Assembly: GCF_022669155.1 (NCBI RefSeq) | Contig: NZ_JALBVB010000041.1 | Coordinates: 20,460 to 84,459, forward strand | Direction: 5' to 3' | Length of the DNA: 64,000 nucleotides | Origin: Kineococcus sp. TRM81007 | GTDB taxonomy: Bacteria; Actinomycetota; Actinomycetes; Actinomycetales; Kineococcaceae | Shown here: piece by piece, positions 1-8,323 of the stretch | Layout of the letters: every line of letters begins with the position of its first letter | Position numbering within the stretch: position 1 is the stretch's first letter | Made by a program: the position numbers and the translations under genes | Notes under the pieces: generated by a model | The model's database searches: none | What the model was told of the DNA's origin: nothing | The model's input: only the letters and a program-made list of their open reading frames with translations

Positions 1-290
1 GTCTTGAGGTGGGCGATGCCGTGCTCGACGAAGGCACGGGTGGAGTTCACGTAGGAGTTCCACCCCCGCGTGCTTCGATCCAGTACCTGCCCACGTCGAG
101 GACGTCGTACGGGGACGCGGATGCCGGCTCCGGCACCGGTGTAGGCCTTGTCAGCCAGCGTCGGAACGCCGCAGCCAGCGGCCACGTAGAGCAGTGGCAG
201 AGCATGGATGCGTGCAGCGCTCAGATCGTGAGTGCCGCCCGGCTCGACGGGTGAGACCCATAACGGGCTTTTCGGATCTGCGGGGGGGTA
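1..290 (-). pseudogene. IS5-type transposase, C-terminal remnant (runs off the window)
   Basis: Read from about 290 down to 1 on the minus strand, the sequence gives an uninterrupted frame with the signature of IS5-type DDE transposases: PLWVSPVEPGGTHDLSAAR, then TLADKAYTGAGAGIRVPVRR, then NSYVNSTRAFVEHGIAHLK at the window edge. These correspond to the second catalytic block and the C-terminal Arg/Glu helix region of the family. The N-terminal half is absent because homology stops near 290, where the ISL3-type element begins, so the gene was probably cut by that insertion. The C-terminus lies outside the window. Seen: frame and motifs. Known: IS5 family layout. Inferred: truncation by the neighbouring element. 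Confidence 0.65.
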
Positions 291-292
291 GC

Positions 293-1610
293 TCACCCTG
301 ACCCGCGTCGTTGTCGTCGCCAGGGTCGGGTGCCGTCAGCGGCGAGCAGGATGCGGATGCGGTAGTTGCCGAAGTTGCGGAAGCCGTGGGCCAGGCGGCG
401 GGTCTTCTCGATGATGAGGTTGATGGCTTCGGTGCCGCCGTTGCTGATGCCGCCGGTGTCGAAGTAGGCCAGCACCTCCGCCCGCCACGACCGCAACGTC
501 CGCCCAAGGCGAGCGATCTCCGGGATCGGGCAGCGGTAGAAGGAATCGAGCACCCGCTTCGCGGTGGCTCGCCCCGCAGCCGGGGTGGAAGCGTGGAACA
601 TCGACCGCAGCTCCTGGTAGGCGTGCCAGGCCACGGTCACCTCCAAGCCGGGGTCACCGGCCTGCAGCGCGGCTTCGAGCCGGGCTCGGCCGCGGTCGGT
701 GAGGTTCTCCCGCGCCGTGCTCAGCAGCCGCCTGATGCGGTAGAGCGGGTCCTTCTTGTGCCCGCGCCGGCCCAAGGTGGCCTGCTGGACGCGGCGGCGG
801 ACCTCGTCCATCGCGGTGGAGGCAAGCTTCACGACGTGGAAGGCATCCAGGACGGTCACGGTGTCGTCGGGCAACTCGGTGCGGATGGCGTTGGCGTAGC
901 CGCGGAACGGGTCGAGTGAGGCGTGGGTGATGCCGTCGACGAACTCGCGGGTTCGGGCTCGGATCCAATCGGCGTAAACCGGCCCGGAGCGGCCGAGGGT
1001 GACGTCGAGCAGGCGGGCGTGGATCCGGCCGTCCTGGTCGCGGGTCAGGTCGACGATGGAGGTGACCGCCCGGTCGCGGTGGCGGGCTGACGGCTTCCAG
1101 ATGTGCTCATCGACCCCGAGCGTGTCCACTCCGGCCAGCCGCGCGGCGCGGGCGGGTTCGTCGTTGAGGTCCTGGTGGGCTCGGGTGCGGATGGCGTCCA
1201 TCAGGGTGTGCCAGTCCTCCCCCCGCAAGCGGGAGGTGCCCCCAGCCGAGCTGGCGGGCCAGGGCGGAGACGGTGGAGTCGTCCCACCGCAGCGTCTGCA
1301 CGGCCCACTCAACAGCACGGGCGGTGAGCTTGGCCCGCGCGGGCAGGGCGGGGTGCTCCTCGGACCAGACGCCGGTGGGGCAGCGTTGTTCGCGGCAGCG
1401 CCAGCGTCGCTTGCGCCAGATCAGTTGCACTGGTGTGGCGAAGCAGGGTGCGTCGGCCAGTCGGTGTTCGCGCCGGCCGTGGTCGGCGGCGAGGGTTCCG
1501 CAGTCGCGGCAGGCGACGACCTCGGGTCGTTCGGTCTCAACGGTCAGGCGCAGCAGCCCGCGCGAATGCTCGGCGTCGGTGCCGGGGTTGAGGCGCTCAA
1601 CGGTGAGCAA
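293..1610 (-). pseudogene. ISL3-family transposase, frameshifted
   Basis: The N-terminal part (about 1610-1245) carries the ISL3 zinc-finger region: CRDCG, then CREQRCPTG preceded by a basic WRKRRWRC block, and ends at LARQLG. The catalytic part (about 1213-293) resumes in another frame at WHTLMDAI and contains GVDEHIW, VLDAFHVVKL, an acidic/basic helical insert, and the C-terminal NGGTEAINLIIEK and ARGFRNFGNYRIR-like motif (here AHGFRNFGNYRIR). Between the halves about 25 extra nucleotides form a GC palindrome that shifts the frame. The start is uncertain (TTG at 1610, or further upstream). A single transposase of about 430 aa would be normal, so this copy should be inactive unless the frame is bypassed. 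Confidence 0.75.
1214..1244. repeat. Small GC palindrome inserted in the ISL3 transposase
   Basis: Where the family needs about two codons (between LARQLG and WHTLMDAI) there are 31 nt, which on the minus strand read TGGGGGCACCTCCCGC followed by TTGCGGGGGGAGGAC. The core CCTCCCGC/GCGGGGGG folds as a hairpin. The surplus of 25 nt equals 3n+1 and accounts for the frameshift. It resembles short palindromic insertions I recall from streptomycete genomes, but I cannot search for it here. Confidence 0.5.
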
Positions 1611-1742
1611 GTGCAGGTTCTGCAGCCCCAGCAGTTGATCGGCGACGGAGCATGGCCCGGTGGTGTGGGCGGGGGTGGTGGGGCTGCAGGAGGAGTGCAG
1701 GATGCAGCCGTTCGTTGGTCAGTGGCCGGGCCAGGAAGATCC

Positions 1743-1781
1743 GCGGCCGGGCTCGCCGCGGGAACGGTTGAGCCCGGCCGC
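1743..1781 (-). terminator. Hairpin terminator after the hydrolase gene
   Basis: A perfect 12-bp inverted repeat (GCGGCCGGGCTC at 1743-1754, GAGCCCGGCCGC at 1770-1781) lies 8 nt beyond the stop codon of the minus-strand hydrolase. There is no U-tract, as is usual in high-GC actinomycetes. Confidence 0.55.
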
Positions 1782-1788
1782 GTGGAAG

Positions 1789-2709
1789 CTACTTGCTGTC
1801 GATGCTGAAGGCGCCGGAACTCGCTGCGGCCTGCTCCTGCAGGTCCCGCCAGGCGGTGGTGTCACCGCTGAGGGCGTCGAGGAGGTAGGCGGCGACGGCG
1901 TCGGCGACGAGGGCGACGCGGGCGGGGTCCTCGTCGCTGGTCTCGCGAACGGCTTCGCCGGCGACGCCGCCGAGGGTGTGCTCGCCGTCGGTGATGGTGA
2001 GCATCCGCTTGGGGGCGGGGCTGAGGTGGAAGGCGTCGGTGAACCAGTCTGGTCCGCGGGTGGACATCGCCGACCGGTCCTTGCCGCCGGTGACGATGAG
2101 GGCGGGGGTGGTCATGGTGGAGTAGCCCGGGCGCATGAACGGCAGGTGCTCCAGCGCGAACGGGGTCAGCGTGTCACCGGTGCCGGTGGTCGCGATGAGC
2201 GCGCCCGCCTTCACGGCGGGGTGGGTGAAGTCCTCACCCGGGGTGCCGTCGGCGTCCAGGACGCGGGCTCCGAGCAGGGCGCCGGTGCTTTGACCGCCCC
2301 AGGAGTGCCCGACGACGGCGACGCGGCTCGCGTCGACGCGGGGAGGCAGTCCGGGGACTTGGTCGAGGACGACGCCGAGGTGGTCCAGGACGGCGTGCAG
2401 GTCGGCGATGCGGACCCGCCAGATGTCGGAGAAGCGGGGGTCGTCGAAGCCGATGCGGTTGCGGCGGGAGTCCAGGTGGGTGGGCTGGACGACGACGAAC
2501 CCGGCGCCGGCCCAGCGGTCGACGAGGGGTTCGTAGCCGTCCATGGACCAGGCGTTGCCGTGGGAGAACACGATGACGGGCAGGTCCTGACCCTCGGCGG
2601 GTGCGGTGACCTTGACCTGCAGATCGAGGCTGCGTTCGATGCCGTGGCCGGTGGTGGGAACGGTGATGGGCTTGACCGCGATGAGCTGACGGTCGAGGGC
2701 TTCAGGCAT
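1789..2709 (-). CDS. Alpha/beta hydrolase (dienelactone hydrolase/chlorophyllase-like)
   Basis: A 306-aa serine hydrolase of the alpha/beta fold. HGNAWSMDGY near residues 65-75 supplies the oxyanion region. The nucleophile elbow is GHSWGG (Ser about 136). A late VTGGKDRS segment and a DGEHTLGG segment supply the acid and the histidine. There is no signal peptide, so it is probably cytoplasmic; the substrate is unknown. I chose the ATG at 2709 over an in-frame start at 2745 because an AGGAC-type ribosome site lies just upstream and the conserved part begins there. The gene is divergent from a TetR regulator, with two palindromic operators between them, so it is probably repressed by that regulator. 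A hairpin terminator follows. Confidence 0.8.
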   Translation of the reverse strand: MPEALDRQLIAVKPITVPTTGHGIERSLDLQVKVTAPAEGQDLPVIVFSHGNAWSMDGYEPLVDRWAGAGFVVVQPTHLDSRRNRIGFDDPRFSDIWRVRIADLHAVLDHLGVVLDQVPGLPPRVDASRVAVVGHSWGGQSTGALLGARVLDADGTPGEDFTHPAVKAGALIATTGTGDTLTPFALEHLPFMRPGYSTMTTPALIVTGGKDRSAMSTRGPDWFTDAFHLSPAPKRMLTITDGEHTLGGVAGEAVRETSDEDPARVALVADAVAAYLLDALSGDTTAWRDLQEQAAASSGAFSIDSK

Positions 2710-2747
2710 GGGATGTCCTAGAAGGAGGGACCGGCTCTGCCACACTG

Positions 2748-2789
2748 GCGGAGCATCGTTCCGCCAAAGTTAGCGGAACATCGTTCCGC
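2748..2789. promoter_or_regulatory. Two TetR-type operator palindromes
   Basis: Two near-identical 17-bp palindromes lie in the divergent intergenic region: GCGGAGCATCGTTCCGC (2748-2764) and GCGGAACATCGTTCCGC (2773-2789), with centres 25 bp apart. The second has perfect 7-bp arms around ATC. Position and symmetry fit binding by the adjacent TetR regulator to control both promoters. Confidence 0.65.
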
Positions 2790-2803
2790 GAGCAAGGGGG
2801 TGC

Positions 2804-3397
2804 GTGGTGGCCACCACGACCGGAGTACGCCAGGCCGGCATGCAGCGCAGCCGTGAGGCGCTGCTGACCGCGGCGACGGCGGCGTTCGTCGAGCACGGTG
2901 TGCAGGCACCGGTGCGGGACATCGCCGAACGTGCCGGGGTCGGTGTGGGCACGGTCTACCGTCACTTCCCCACCCGCGCGGACCTCGTGGGCGCTGTCTA
3001 CCGCCACCAGGTCCAGGAGTGCACGGCCCTCGCGGCGTCCCTGCTCGAGCAGCCGATCCCCGCAGCCGAGGCGCTGGAGCGGTGGATGGCGGCGTTCGTA
3101 GACTTCCTCGTCACCAAGCACGGACTCAGCGAGGCCCTGCTTTCAGAAGACCCGAGCCTGGCGAATCTGCACGCCTTGATCCTCGAGGAGCTGGTGCCGG
3201 CGTGCTCGTCCTTGCTTGCAGCCGGCCAGGACGCCGGGGAGGTCGACCCGCAGGTCACCGCGTTCACGTTGCTGCGCGCGGTGGGGAACCTGTCCATCCC
3301 CGGGCCGGGTTACGGCAGGGATGAGGCCCGACAGATGGTCACCCGCCTCCTCGCCGGGTGCCGGACCGCGGTCACTCACTCCCCTCGCGAGGGATGA
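2804..3397 (+). CDS. TetR/AcrR-family transcriptional regulator
   Basis: A 197-aa protein with an N-terminal TetR DNA-binding domain: REALLTAATAAFVEHG, then VRDIAERAGVGVGTVYRHFP (helix-turn-helix at about residues 35-55), followed by a helical ligand-binding domain of typical length. Start: GTG at 2804 (or the adjacent GTG at 2807), with AAGGGGG 4-6 nt upstream. It is divergent from the hydrolase gene with twin operators between, so it probably autoregulates and represses the hydrolase. The effector cannot be read from sequence. Confidence 0.85.
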   Translation: MVATTTGVRQAGMQRSREALLTAATAAFVEHGVQAPVRDIAERAGVGVGTVYRHFPTRADLVGAVYRHQVQECTALAASLLEQPIPAAEALERWMAAFVDFLVTKHGLSEALLSEDPSLANLHALILEELVPACSSLLAAGQDAGEVDPQVTAFTLLRAVGNLSIPGPGYGRDEARQMVTRLLAGCRTAVTHSPREG

Positions 3398-3957
3398 GCT
3401 GCACGGTCCTCACCGGATAGGTGGGCGGCCGGACCTGGCGAGTTGAGATCTCGGTCGTCGACGTGGAAGTGGTAGCCACACCTTCCCACCCGCAGATCCG
3501 AAGACCCCCATAACGGCCGGCCGTCGGCATCGGTGACGATCTGGACGAGACCGCCATGCTGGCGGTGCTTCCCGGAGTACCAACGATCCGGCTGACCACC
3601 GGAGTCGTGGACGCGGTCGGTGTCGATGAGGGTGCCATCGAGCAGCAGATGATCGCTTCCTGCGTTCACCGCCGCGGCGACGACCTCGGGTAGTTCGCGA
3701 GCCTGCTCAGCAAGCACATCGAGAGCCTCGTACAGGTAGCGGTAGGCGGTCTTCAAGCTGACCGCATTGTCGCGGGCCAAGTCGGCGACCGCAGCGCGCT
3801 GGCACATGAACCGCAGCAGCAGCACCGCCTGAGCGAAGCAGCCCAGCACGCGACGTCCTCGGCGAGTGCCGATCCGAGCGCGGTGAGAGGACAGCAGGCG
3901 GGCGACGGCTTGGGCGAGGTCGCGGGAGACGTCGAGGCTGGCACGATAGAAGAGCAC
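3376..3957 (-). pseudogene. IS5-type transposase, truncated
   Basis: The open frame starts at GTG 3957. It has the helix-turn-helix region of IS5-type transposases (AVADLARDNAVSLKTAYRYL) and the first catalytic block LLLDGTLIDTDRV, followed by GKHRQHGGLVQIVTDADGRPLW. After PLW (about 3515) the similarity stops and the frame reads through unrelated sequence to 3376, overlapping the end of the TetR gene. The second and third catalytic acids are missing, so it is inactive. Upstream, around 4060-4085, the minus strand carries ATGAGGCTTTTTCAGTA, which could be the element's left end. Confidence 0.65.
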
Positions 3958-4174
3958 GTAGGGTCCTGACGGGTACGGCGGTTGAGCTTGGTCGCCACCA
4001 TCGTGACCGGCCAGGCCGTACGTGCCCCAACTCCTCCGGTTCCCGCCCCTAGCAGCTTCCTCACGACACTACTGAAAAAGCCTCATTGAGGGAAGTCAGA
4101 AGGGCCTGAACGAATCGGCAGGGGCTCGAGAGAAGACGTCGTCGGTGAAGACATTGCCGGTGGGTGCTGATATC

Positions 4175-4531
4175 GCGTTGAGCTAATCGTCCATCCAGCC
4201 AGGAGGAAACATGAACATAAACCAGCAGCGGGCGCAGCAGGCAGCGACGATGAAGGCCAACAACGATGCCGAGGCCGCGCGTCTGAAGCGGGAGCACTAC
4301 GCGCGTCCGGGGCAGTCAAGGCCGGCGCGCCAGGCAGTCGCGCCCCCTCATCGACGGCCTCTCACCGACGACGAACTGCGGGGCCAGGCTGATGCTTGGG
4401 CCAAGTTGATGCTGGTCGTCTGCATTGGGGTCATCGTCGCCATGGCGGTGGCGATGATTGCTGCGTTGAGCTGATCGTCCATCTAGCCAGGAGAAGACCT
4501 AGACATGAACCAGCAGCGGGCGCGGCAGGTA
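4175..4531. repeat. Direct repeat: decayed tandem duplication of a small gene
   Basis: Two about 70-bp stretches match almost base for base: 4175-4244 and 4463-4531. Each runs from GCGTTGAGCT(A/G)A (a gene end, Ala-Leu-Ser-stop), through TCGTCCATC(C/T)AGCCAGGAG, to an ATGAAC start and CAGCAGCGGGCGC. The unit therefore spans gene end, spacer and next gene start. This is what a tandem array would leave: the tail of one copy, one whole copy (4211-4474) and the head of another (4505-4549). Confidence 0.65.
4211..4474 (+). CDS. Small single-pass membrane protein, unknown function
   Basis: An 87-aa product with a charged, glutamine/alanine-rich N-terminal half (MNINQQRAQQAATMKANNDA) and one clear C-terminal membrane span (about residues 65-85, LMLVVCIGVIVAMAVAMIAA). 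A very good ribosome site, AGGAGGAAAC, sits directly before the ATG. I do not recognise the family. It is the only intact copy in a tandem duplication: the last codons of a previous copy end at about 4186, and a truncated next copy starts at 4505. Confidence 0.6.
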   Translation: MNINQQRAQQAATMKANNDAEAARLKREHYARPGQSRPARQAVAPPHRRPLTDDELRGQADAWAKLMLVVCIGVIVAMAVAMIAALS

Positions 4532-4549
4532 GTGAGCCTTTGCCAGTAG
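4505..4549 (+). pseudogene. Truncated second copy of the small membrane-protein gene
   Basis: Starts ATGAACCAGCAGCGGGCGC, like the intact copy at 4211, but reaches TAG after 14 codons. The stop is created inside a 42-bp hairpin (4534-4575) that replaces the rest of the gene. The ribosome site before it is degraded (AGGAGAAGACCTAGAC). Confidence 0.5.
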
Positions 4550-4575
4550 CGGCCAGCCGCTACTGGCAAAGGCTC
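4534..4575. repeat. Perfect 19-bp inverted repeat (hairpin)
   Basis: The arm GAGCCTTTGCCAGTAGCGG (4534-4552), loop CCAG, and exact complementary arm (4557-4575). The inner core CAGTAGCGG/CCGCTACTG recurs in the hairpin at 34492-34524. It interrupts the second copy of the small gene, so it was probably acquired after the duplication; a terminator role is also possible. Confidence 0.65.
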
Positions 4576-4576
4576 A

Positions 4577-4749
4577 ATGAGTTGACCAGCCACTTCGTCA
4601 GCTCCGGTGACGACCTGACCTCGACGCTCGATGGCTTCGATCGAGGCGTCTTCGTCTTCATAGGTGAGGACTGGCAGGTGCAGTGGATAGGCGAGGATGC
4701 TTCCCGCGCCTTTCGCGATCGGCACGGCTTCGAGGTCCTGACGCAGTGA
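4577..4749 (+). pseudogene. Possible gene fragment, unknown
   Basis: The plus-strand frame from about 4577 to the TGA at 4747-4749 has G/C-rich third positions (LTSTLDGFDRGVFVFIGEDW and onward to GFEVLTQ) but no convincing start codon or ribosome site. The opposite strand is also open over the same stretch, so strand and reality are uncertain. It may be the tail of a gene cut by the hairpin insertion. Confidence 0.2.
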
Positions 4750-4934
4750 TCCGCCATTCACGTCGTTGAGGAGCCAGTGACAGCTGTCGCGGACTGCACG
4801 GACGGCGCTATGGCCGTGATGTCGCGCAGTGCGCGGCAAGGTCACCAAGTGGCATGTATCGCCACCGATGCAGCAGCAACCAACGCGTGCTGAACGTAAG
4901 GAATGCGGGCGCAGGGCGACTCGTTGATCTTGCG

Positions 4935-7136
4935 TTAGCCATCCTTTGCGTTAACGCGCCCATTGACAAGCAGTTCGGACAAGGCATACTGCATTTCAGG
5001 CGTCAGTTCGGGAATTTTTAGACTGACCACATCGACGCCCGCAAATGCCACATCAGGGCGTCCATGTACGCGAATGGTCACGGATCCTCTGCCTCCGGGC
5101 TGGCTGATCGCTACAATGCACTGGCGCTTAGAAATCTCCAGGGCGGCATCGAGCTTCTTGTCGGTAGTCCGTGCGGCAGCCAGGCGACTGTCACTGAAGT
5201 CCAGATAGAGCAGGGATGCGCCGACCCATAGCAACCTCAAAGTATGTCCAGAATTTTTGGTCACCTCGGCATCCAACTCGTCGAGCGTGGCGCTCAGTCT
5301 GCCTTCCCAATCTGCATCTCGAGAGAGAAGAATCGCCATTGCCGTTGTCCAGTGTTTGCGCTGCGAGGCGTTAATGTCGTTGATTAGGGCCCTTAGGCGT
5401 TGGGGCATGCGGAGAGCTGGGGGTGGCTCCTCGATCCCTTGGGATCTCTTCTCTCGCCATACATAAATCGACTGAAACTTCGATTCCACTGGCTTCTTTG
5501 GGTCGCTCTTTCGCCACTCGAGCCCGAAGTTTTGAGCAGTCTCTAGAGTCGCGGTCGACTGCCCTAGTCGTGAGCTCAAATATATGCTGAGAAGCCCAGC
5601 TTCGTCCTCCCAGAAGATGCTCCCGGTGCGGGCCCAGTACTGTCTTTGCAAGAAATAGTTCTGCAAGTAGGGGCCCCTCAATACCTGACATACGGTCAGC
5701 AAGTCCGTCAAGCCGAAAGAGATGGGAGTCGCGGCATCACTTCGCATCGGACGCCCCCGCAGCCTGCCGAGCATGGAGGGGAAACTACTCATCACCCCCA
5801 GATCATCAAGAGTCACGACGGCTTGAACAGTTAAAGGTGCATTTAGGGCGGCGGCCAATGATCTACGCTCCTGGCGACTGAGCGGATTATTTTCCTTGTC
5901 GCGGAACTCAATACCATGCGAGCCATGGCTTTTCCAAGCCTCGGCGAAGCGCTGTAGCTGAGAGCTTGGTTTCCGTGCTAGCTCATCCAGCGAGTTGCTG
6001 ACGGATTTTTGATCCGTCATCGAAAATACTCCCGACTTGCATTCCGCGACAAGCAAGAAGTCATCTACATGGGCAATTACATCGAGCTCGCCAAGTCTGA
6101 GCCCGCTGCTAAGGTCGTGATAACTGATTCCGGCCCATATCTTCGACTGTCTTCCTAGTCCATCCTTCAAATAGGCGCTGACCGCCGCTTCGAGAGAGCT
6201 CGCTCGCTCTTCGAGAATTAAAGGACCTCGAGAGTCCGACTTGGCTGCATCCTTAATGGTCGCTGCTATGAGGCACTCCAGTGCATACGGCAACATATAA
6301 GGCCCGAAGCAGTACCACTCTCCCGATGCCTGATCGTGACGCATGGGCAACAAGACTTGCTGAGTTAAGTGATACGGATCTGTCAAGTATTCTAGGGTTA
6401 GGTCAATGGGTTCCTTCAGGATTGGTTCAGATAGGGCGTAGAGGAGATTCTCAATCTGCCCCATGTGAAGCGCGTAGTCACCTCCGTGAGCCATTCTCAG
6501 TGCATACGTGGTCATCTGGTGGACTTGTTGTAAGTTCACCTTGAAGGAGTCTTGAGCGTTGGTTTTATCCTCGGTCGAGGGCCCATAGAGGACCGCCGCC
6601 GCCACGGCTTCGATAATTCTGATCGCAACAACCGAAGTTACCCCGAGACAATCCTCGATCAGGTACTCGCTTGCTGTGATCTCGGAGGCCAACTGGTTCG
6701 GATGTGTAAAGAAGTGAGCGCCGTATCCTAGGCGCACACCAATTGAGTCAAATAGGTCATTTATGCTCCGAGGCACCACAGTGGTTGGGCCGATGAACTT
6801 GTGCAGGGCGTCCGCTGTGGCCGATTCGCCCACGAGATGCAGGTCAACGCGGCGTATGGCGTCGCTCACGAATGCTAGGCCCTCGAGAACCGTTGCGGCT
6901 TGCTTGGCCCGTCCAGGCTCCGAAGGAGCGGCTAGTCGTCGAACTCCACTTGATACGAGCCGCATAGCCATGAAGCTCGCCGACACGTGCGGCCCTTGGA
7001 TATTGGCGGCAACATCGAATGGATTTACGTCTGAAAAATCCTCAACGAGCTCCCTGAACAGTCTCTTCTGCTCGATGACGAGATTGCGACGCAACTGCCC
7101 AAGCTCCGCGCGGCTCAAGGTCGGGGCATCCGTCAT
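4935..7136 (-). CDS. Large PD-(D/E)XK nuclease-like protein, putative defence gene
   Basis: About 733 aa (741 if the GTG at 7160 is used). I do not recognise the full-length family. Around residues 347-367 it has GELDVIAHVDDFLLVAECKSG-type sequence, that is a conserved Asp about a dozen residues before Glu-x-Lys, the core of restriction-endonuclease-like nucleases. The rest is mostly helical with no membrane span. Base composition is far lower in GC than the neighbours and codon use is mixed, indicating recent acquisition. I prefer the ATG at 7136 because a 20-codon leader with a perfect ribosome site ends on it (ATGA overlap); GTG 7160 has its own GGAG and cannot be excluded. A decayed IS sits directly upstream. 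A role in DNA restriction or phage defence is inference. Confidence 0.7.
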   Translation of the reverse strand: MTDAPTLSRAELGQLRRNLVIEQKRLFRELVEDFSDVNPFDVAANIQGPHVSASFMAMRLVSSGVRRLAAPSEPGRAKQAATVLEGLAFVSDAIRRVDLHLVGESATADALHKFIGPTTVVPRSINDLFDSIGVRLGYGAHFFTHPNQLASEITASEYLIEDCLGVTSVVAIRIIEAVAAAVLYGPSTEDKTNAQDSFKVNLQQVHQMTTYALRMAHGGDYALHMGQIENLLYALSEPILKEPIDLTLEYLTDPYHLTQQVLLPMRHDQASGEWYCFGPYMLPYALECLIAATIKDAAKSDSRGPLILEERASSLEAAVSAYLKDGLGRQSKIWAGISYHDLSSGLRLGELDVIAHVDDFLLVAECKSGVFSMTDQKSVSNSLDELARKPSSQLQRFAEAWKSHGSHGIEFRDKENNPLSRQERRSLAAALNAPLTVQAVVTLDDLGVMSSFPSMLGRLRGRPMRSDAATPISFGLTDLLTVCQVLRGPYLQNYFLQRQYWARTGSIFWEDEAGLLSIYLSSRLGQSTATLETAQNFGLEWRKSDPKKPVESKFQSIYVWREKRSQGIEEPPPALRMPQRLRALINDINASQRKHWTTAMAILLSRDADWEGRLSATLDELDAEVTKNSGHTLRLLWVGASLLYLDFSDSRLAAARTTDKKLDAALEISKRQCIVAISQPGGRGSVTIRVHGRPDVAFAGVDVVSLKIPELTPEMQYALSELLVNGRVNAKDG

Positions 7137-7195
7137 GGTCTGATGATGGCGCATCGACACTTGAGCTCCACGGAGACCCCAACTGAGCCGTGCAC
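7133..7195 (-). CDS. 20-codon leader peptide coupled to the nuclease-like gene
   Basis: On the minus strand AAGGAGGTGA (7204-7213), a full match to the 16S anti-Shine-Dalgarno, lies 8 nt before a GTG at 7195. The frame encodes 20 residues (VHGSVGVSVELKCRCAIIRP) and stops at 7133-7135, overlapping the ATG at 7136 as ATGA. This arrangement suggests the leader is translated to couple ribosomes into the downstream gene. Seen: site, frame and overlap. Inferred: function. Confidence 0.45.
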   Translation of the reverse strand: MHGSVGVSVELKCRCAIIRP

Positions 7196-7219
7196 TCTGC
7201 GGCTCACCTCCTTCCCATT

Positions 7220-8218
7220 AGTGAGGTTTTCTCATCAGCTTCTTGACCGCTGACGGCGGCGGTGAGGTGTGGGCGCAGGTCAGAGCGGTGCCAAGGGTGT
7301 GGAAGTGGGCTCCCAGGCGGAAGTGGATCTCGCCAAAGCCCCACCCTTCTCGACCCCGGGAGCCCGCCGTCTCTCGTCGTGCCCGCCTCGACGTTCCCGC
7401 GCCCACCCTGCGCACGGTGACCGGCTGGATCGCCGCCGCCCGCCACGGACGAGACCGACGGCCCTGGCAGCGCGCTGCCACGGTGCACCAGCCGTGCTGC
7501 TGGTGCTGCGCTGGCTGCGCCACCGCGCCGGCTCGGCCGATCTCGCCCACGACGCGCACGTCTGCATCGCCACGGCGTACCGCTACCTGCACGAGGGCCT
7601 CGACGTGATCGCCGCTCACGCCCCGAAGCTGCACGACGTCCTCCTCGCGGCGCGGCAGACGTACATGACCCACATCTGCCTGGACGGCACCCTCATCCCC
7701 ACTGACCGGGTCGCCGCCCGCACCGAACGTGGCAACGACTCCTGACACTCGGGCAAACACCACCGCCACGGCGGCAACGTCCAGGTCCTCGCCGACCCGG
7801 CCGGGCACCCCCTGTGGATCTCCGCTGTCCGTCCCGGCGCCCGCCATGACCTAGCCCGCGCCCGCGAACTCGTCCTGCCCGCGCTTTACCCCTTCTGCCG
7901 GCTGGGACCCGACCGGCACAGCCTCCTGCCGGCCCTCGCGGACAAGGGATACATCGGTGCCGGGATCGGTGTCCGGGTGCCCTACCGGCGCCTGGCCGGC
8001 GGCCAACGCTTGGACCGCACCGCCCGGATCTACAACCGCTGCCACGCCGACTGCGGGCGCCCGCGGAGCGGGCCATCTGCCTGCTGGTCCACTGGAGGGC
8101 CCTGGAGCACGTCACGCTCGACCCGGCCGCCCTTACCAAGATCGCAGCCGCCGCGCTCGTCCTCACCCGCCTTGTCCTCACCCGCCTTCAGCTACCAACC
8201 CGGGGAGAAAACCTCACT
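7220..8218. mobile_element. Decayed IS5-type insertion sequence, about 1 kb
   Basis: Bounded by 14-bp perfect terminal inverted repeats, AGTGAGGTTTTCTC (7220-7233) and GAGAAAACCTCACT (8205-8218). Target duplications are not obvious. It contains one plus-strand transposase pseudogene. It lies between the leader of the nuclease-like gene and the DUF262 gene and may affect transcription of the former. Confidence 0.75.
7400..8218 (+). pseudogene. IS5-type transposase with stop and frameshifts
   Basis: Fragments in order: LDVPAPTLRTVTGWIAAARH, then in another frame AVLLVLRWLRHRAGSADLAH with YRYLHEGLDV and the catalytic-block LDGTLIPTDRV. A TGA at 7743-7745 falls where the family has a Trp (TGG to TGA). 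The same frame then continues GKHHRHGGNVQVLADPAGHP, GARHDLARAR and ALADKGYIGAGIGVRVPYRR. A further frameshift near 8055 leads to the C-terminal ERAICLLVHWRALEHVTLDP. With at least two frameshifts and one nonsense codon the gene is dead. Confidence 0.7.
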
Positions 8219-8323
8219 GTGGCACCACGGGGGAGTGAGCCAATCCTGTGCGCTCCTCGGCGACTCTACCGGCACGAAAGATGCCCCTCGTGGAAAAGGA
8301 AGCGAGCGTGTGCCGGTCCAACG

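Noticed and set aside
1660..2721. Long plus-strand open frame opposite the hydrolase
   Set aside because: Gly/Val/Glu-rich antisense shadow; the minus frame has catalytic motifs.
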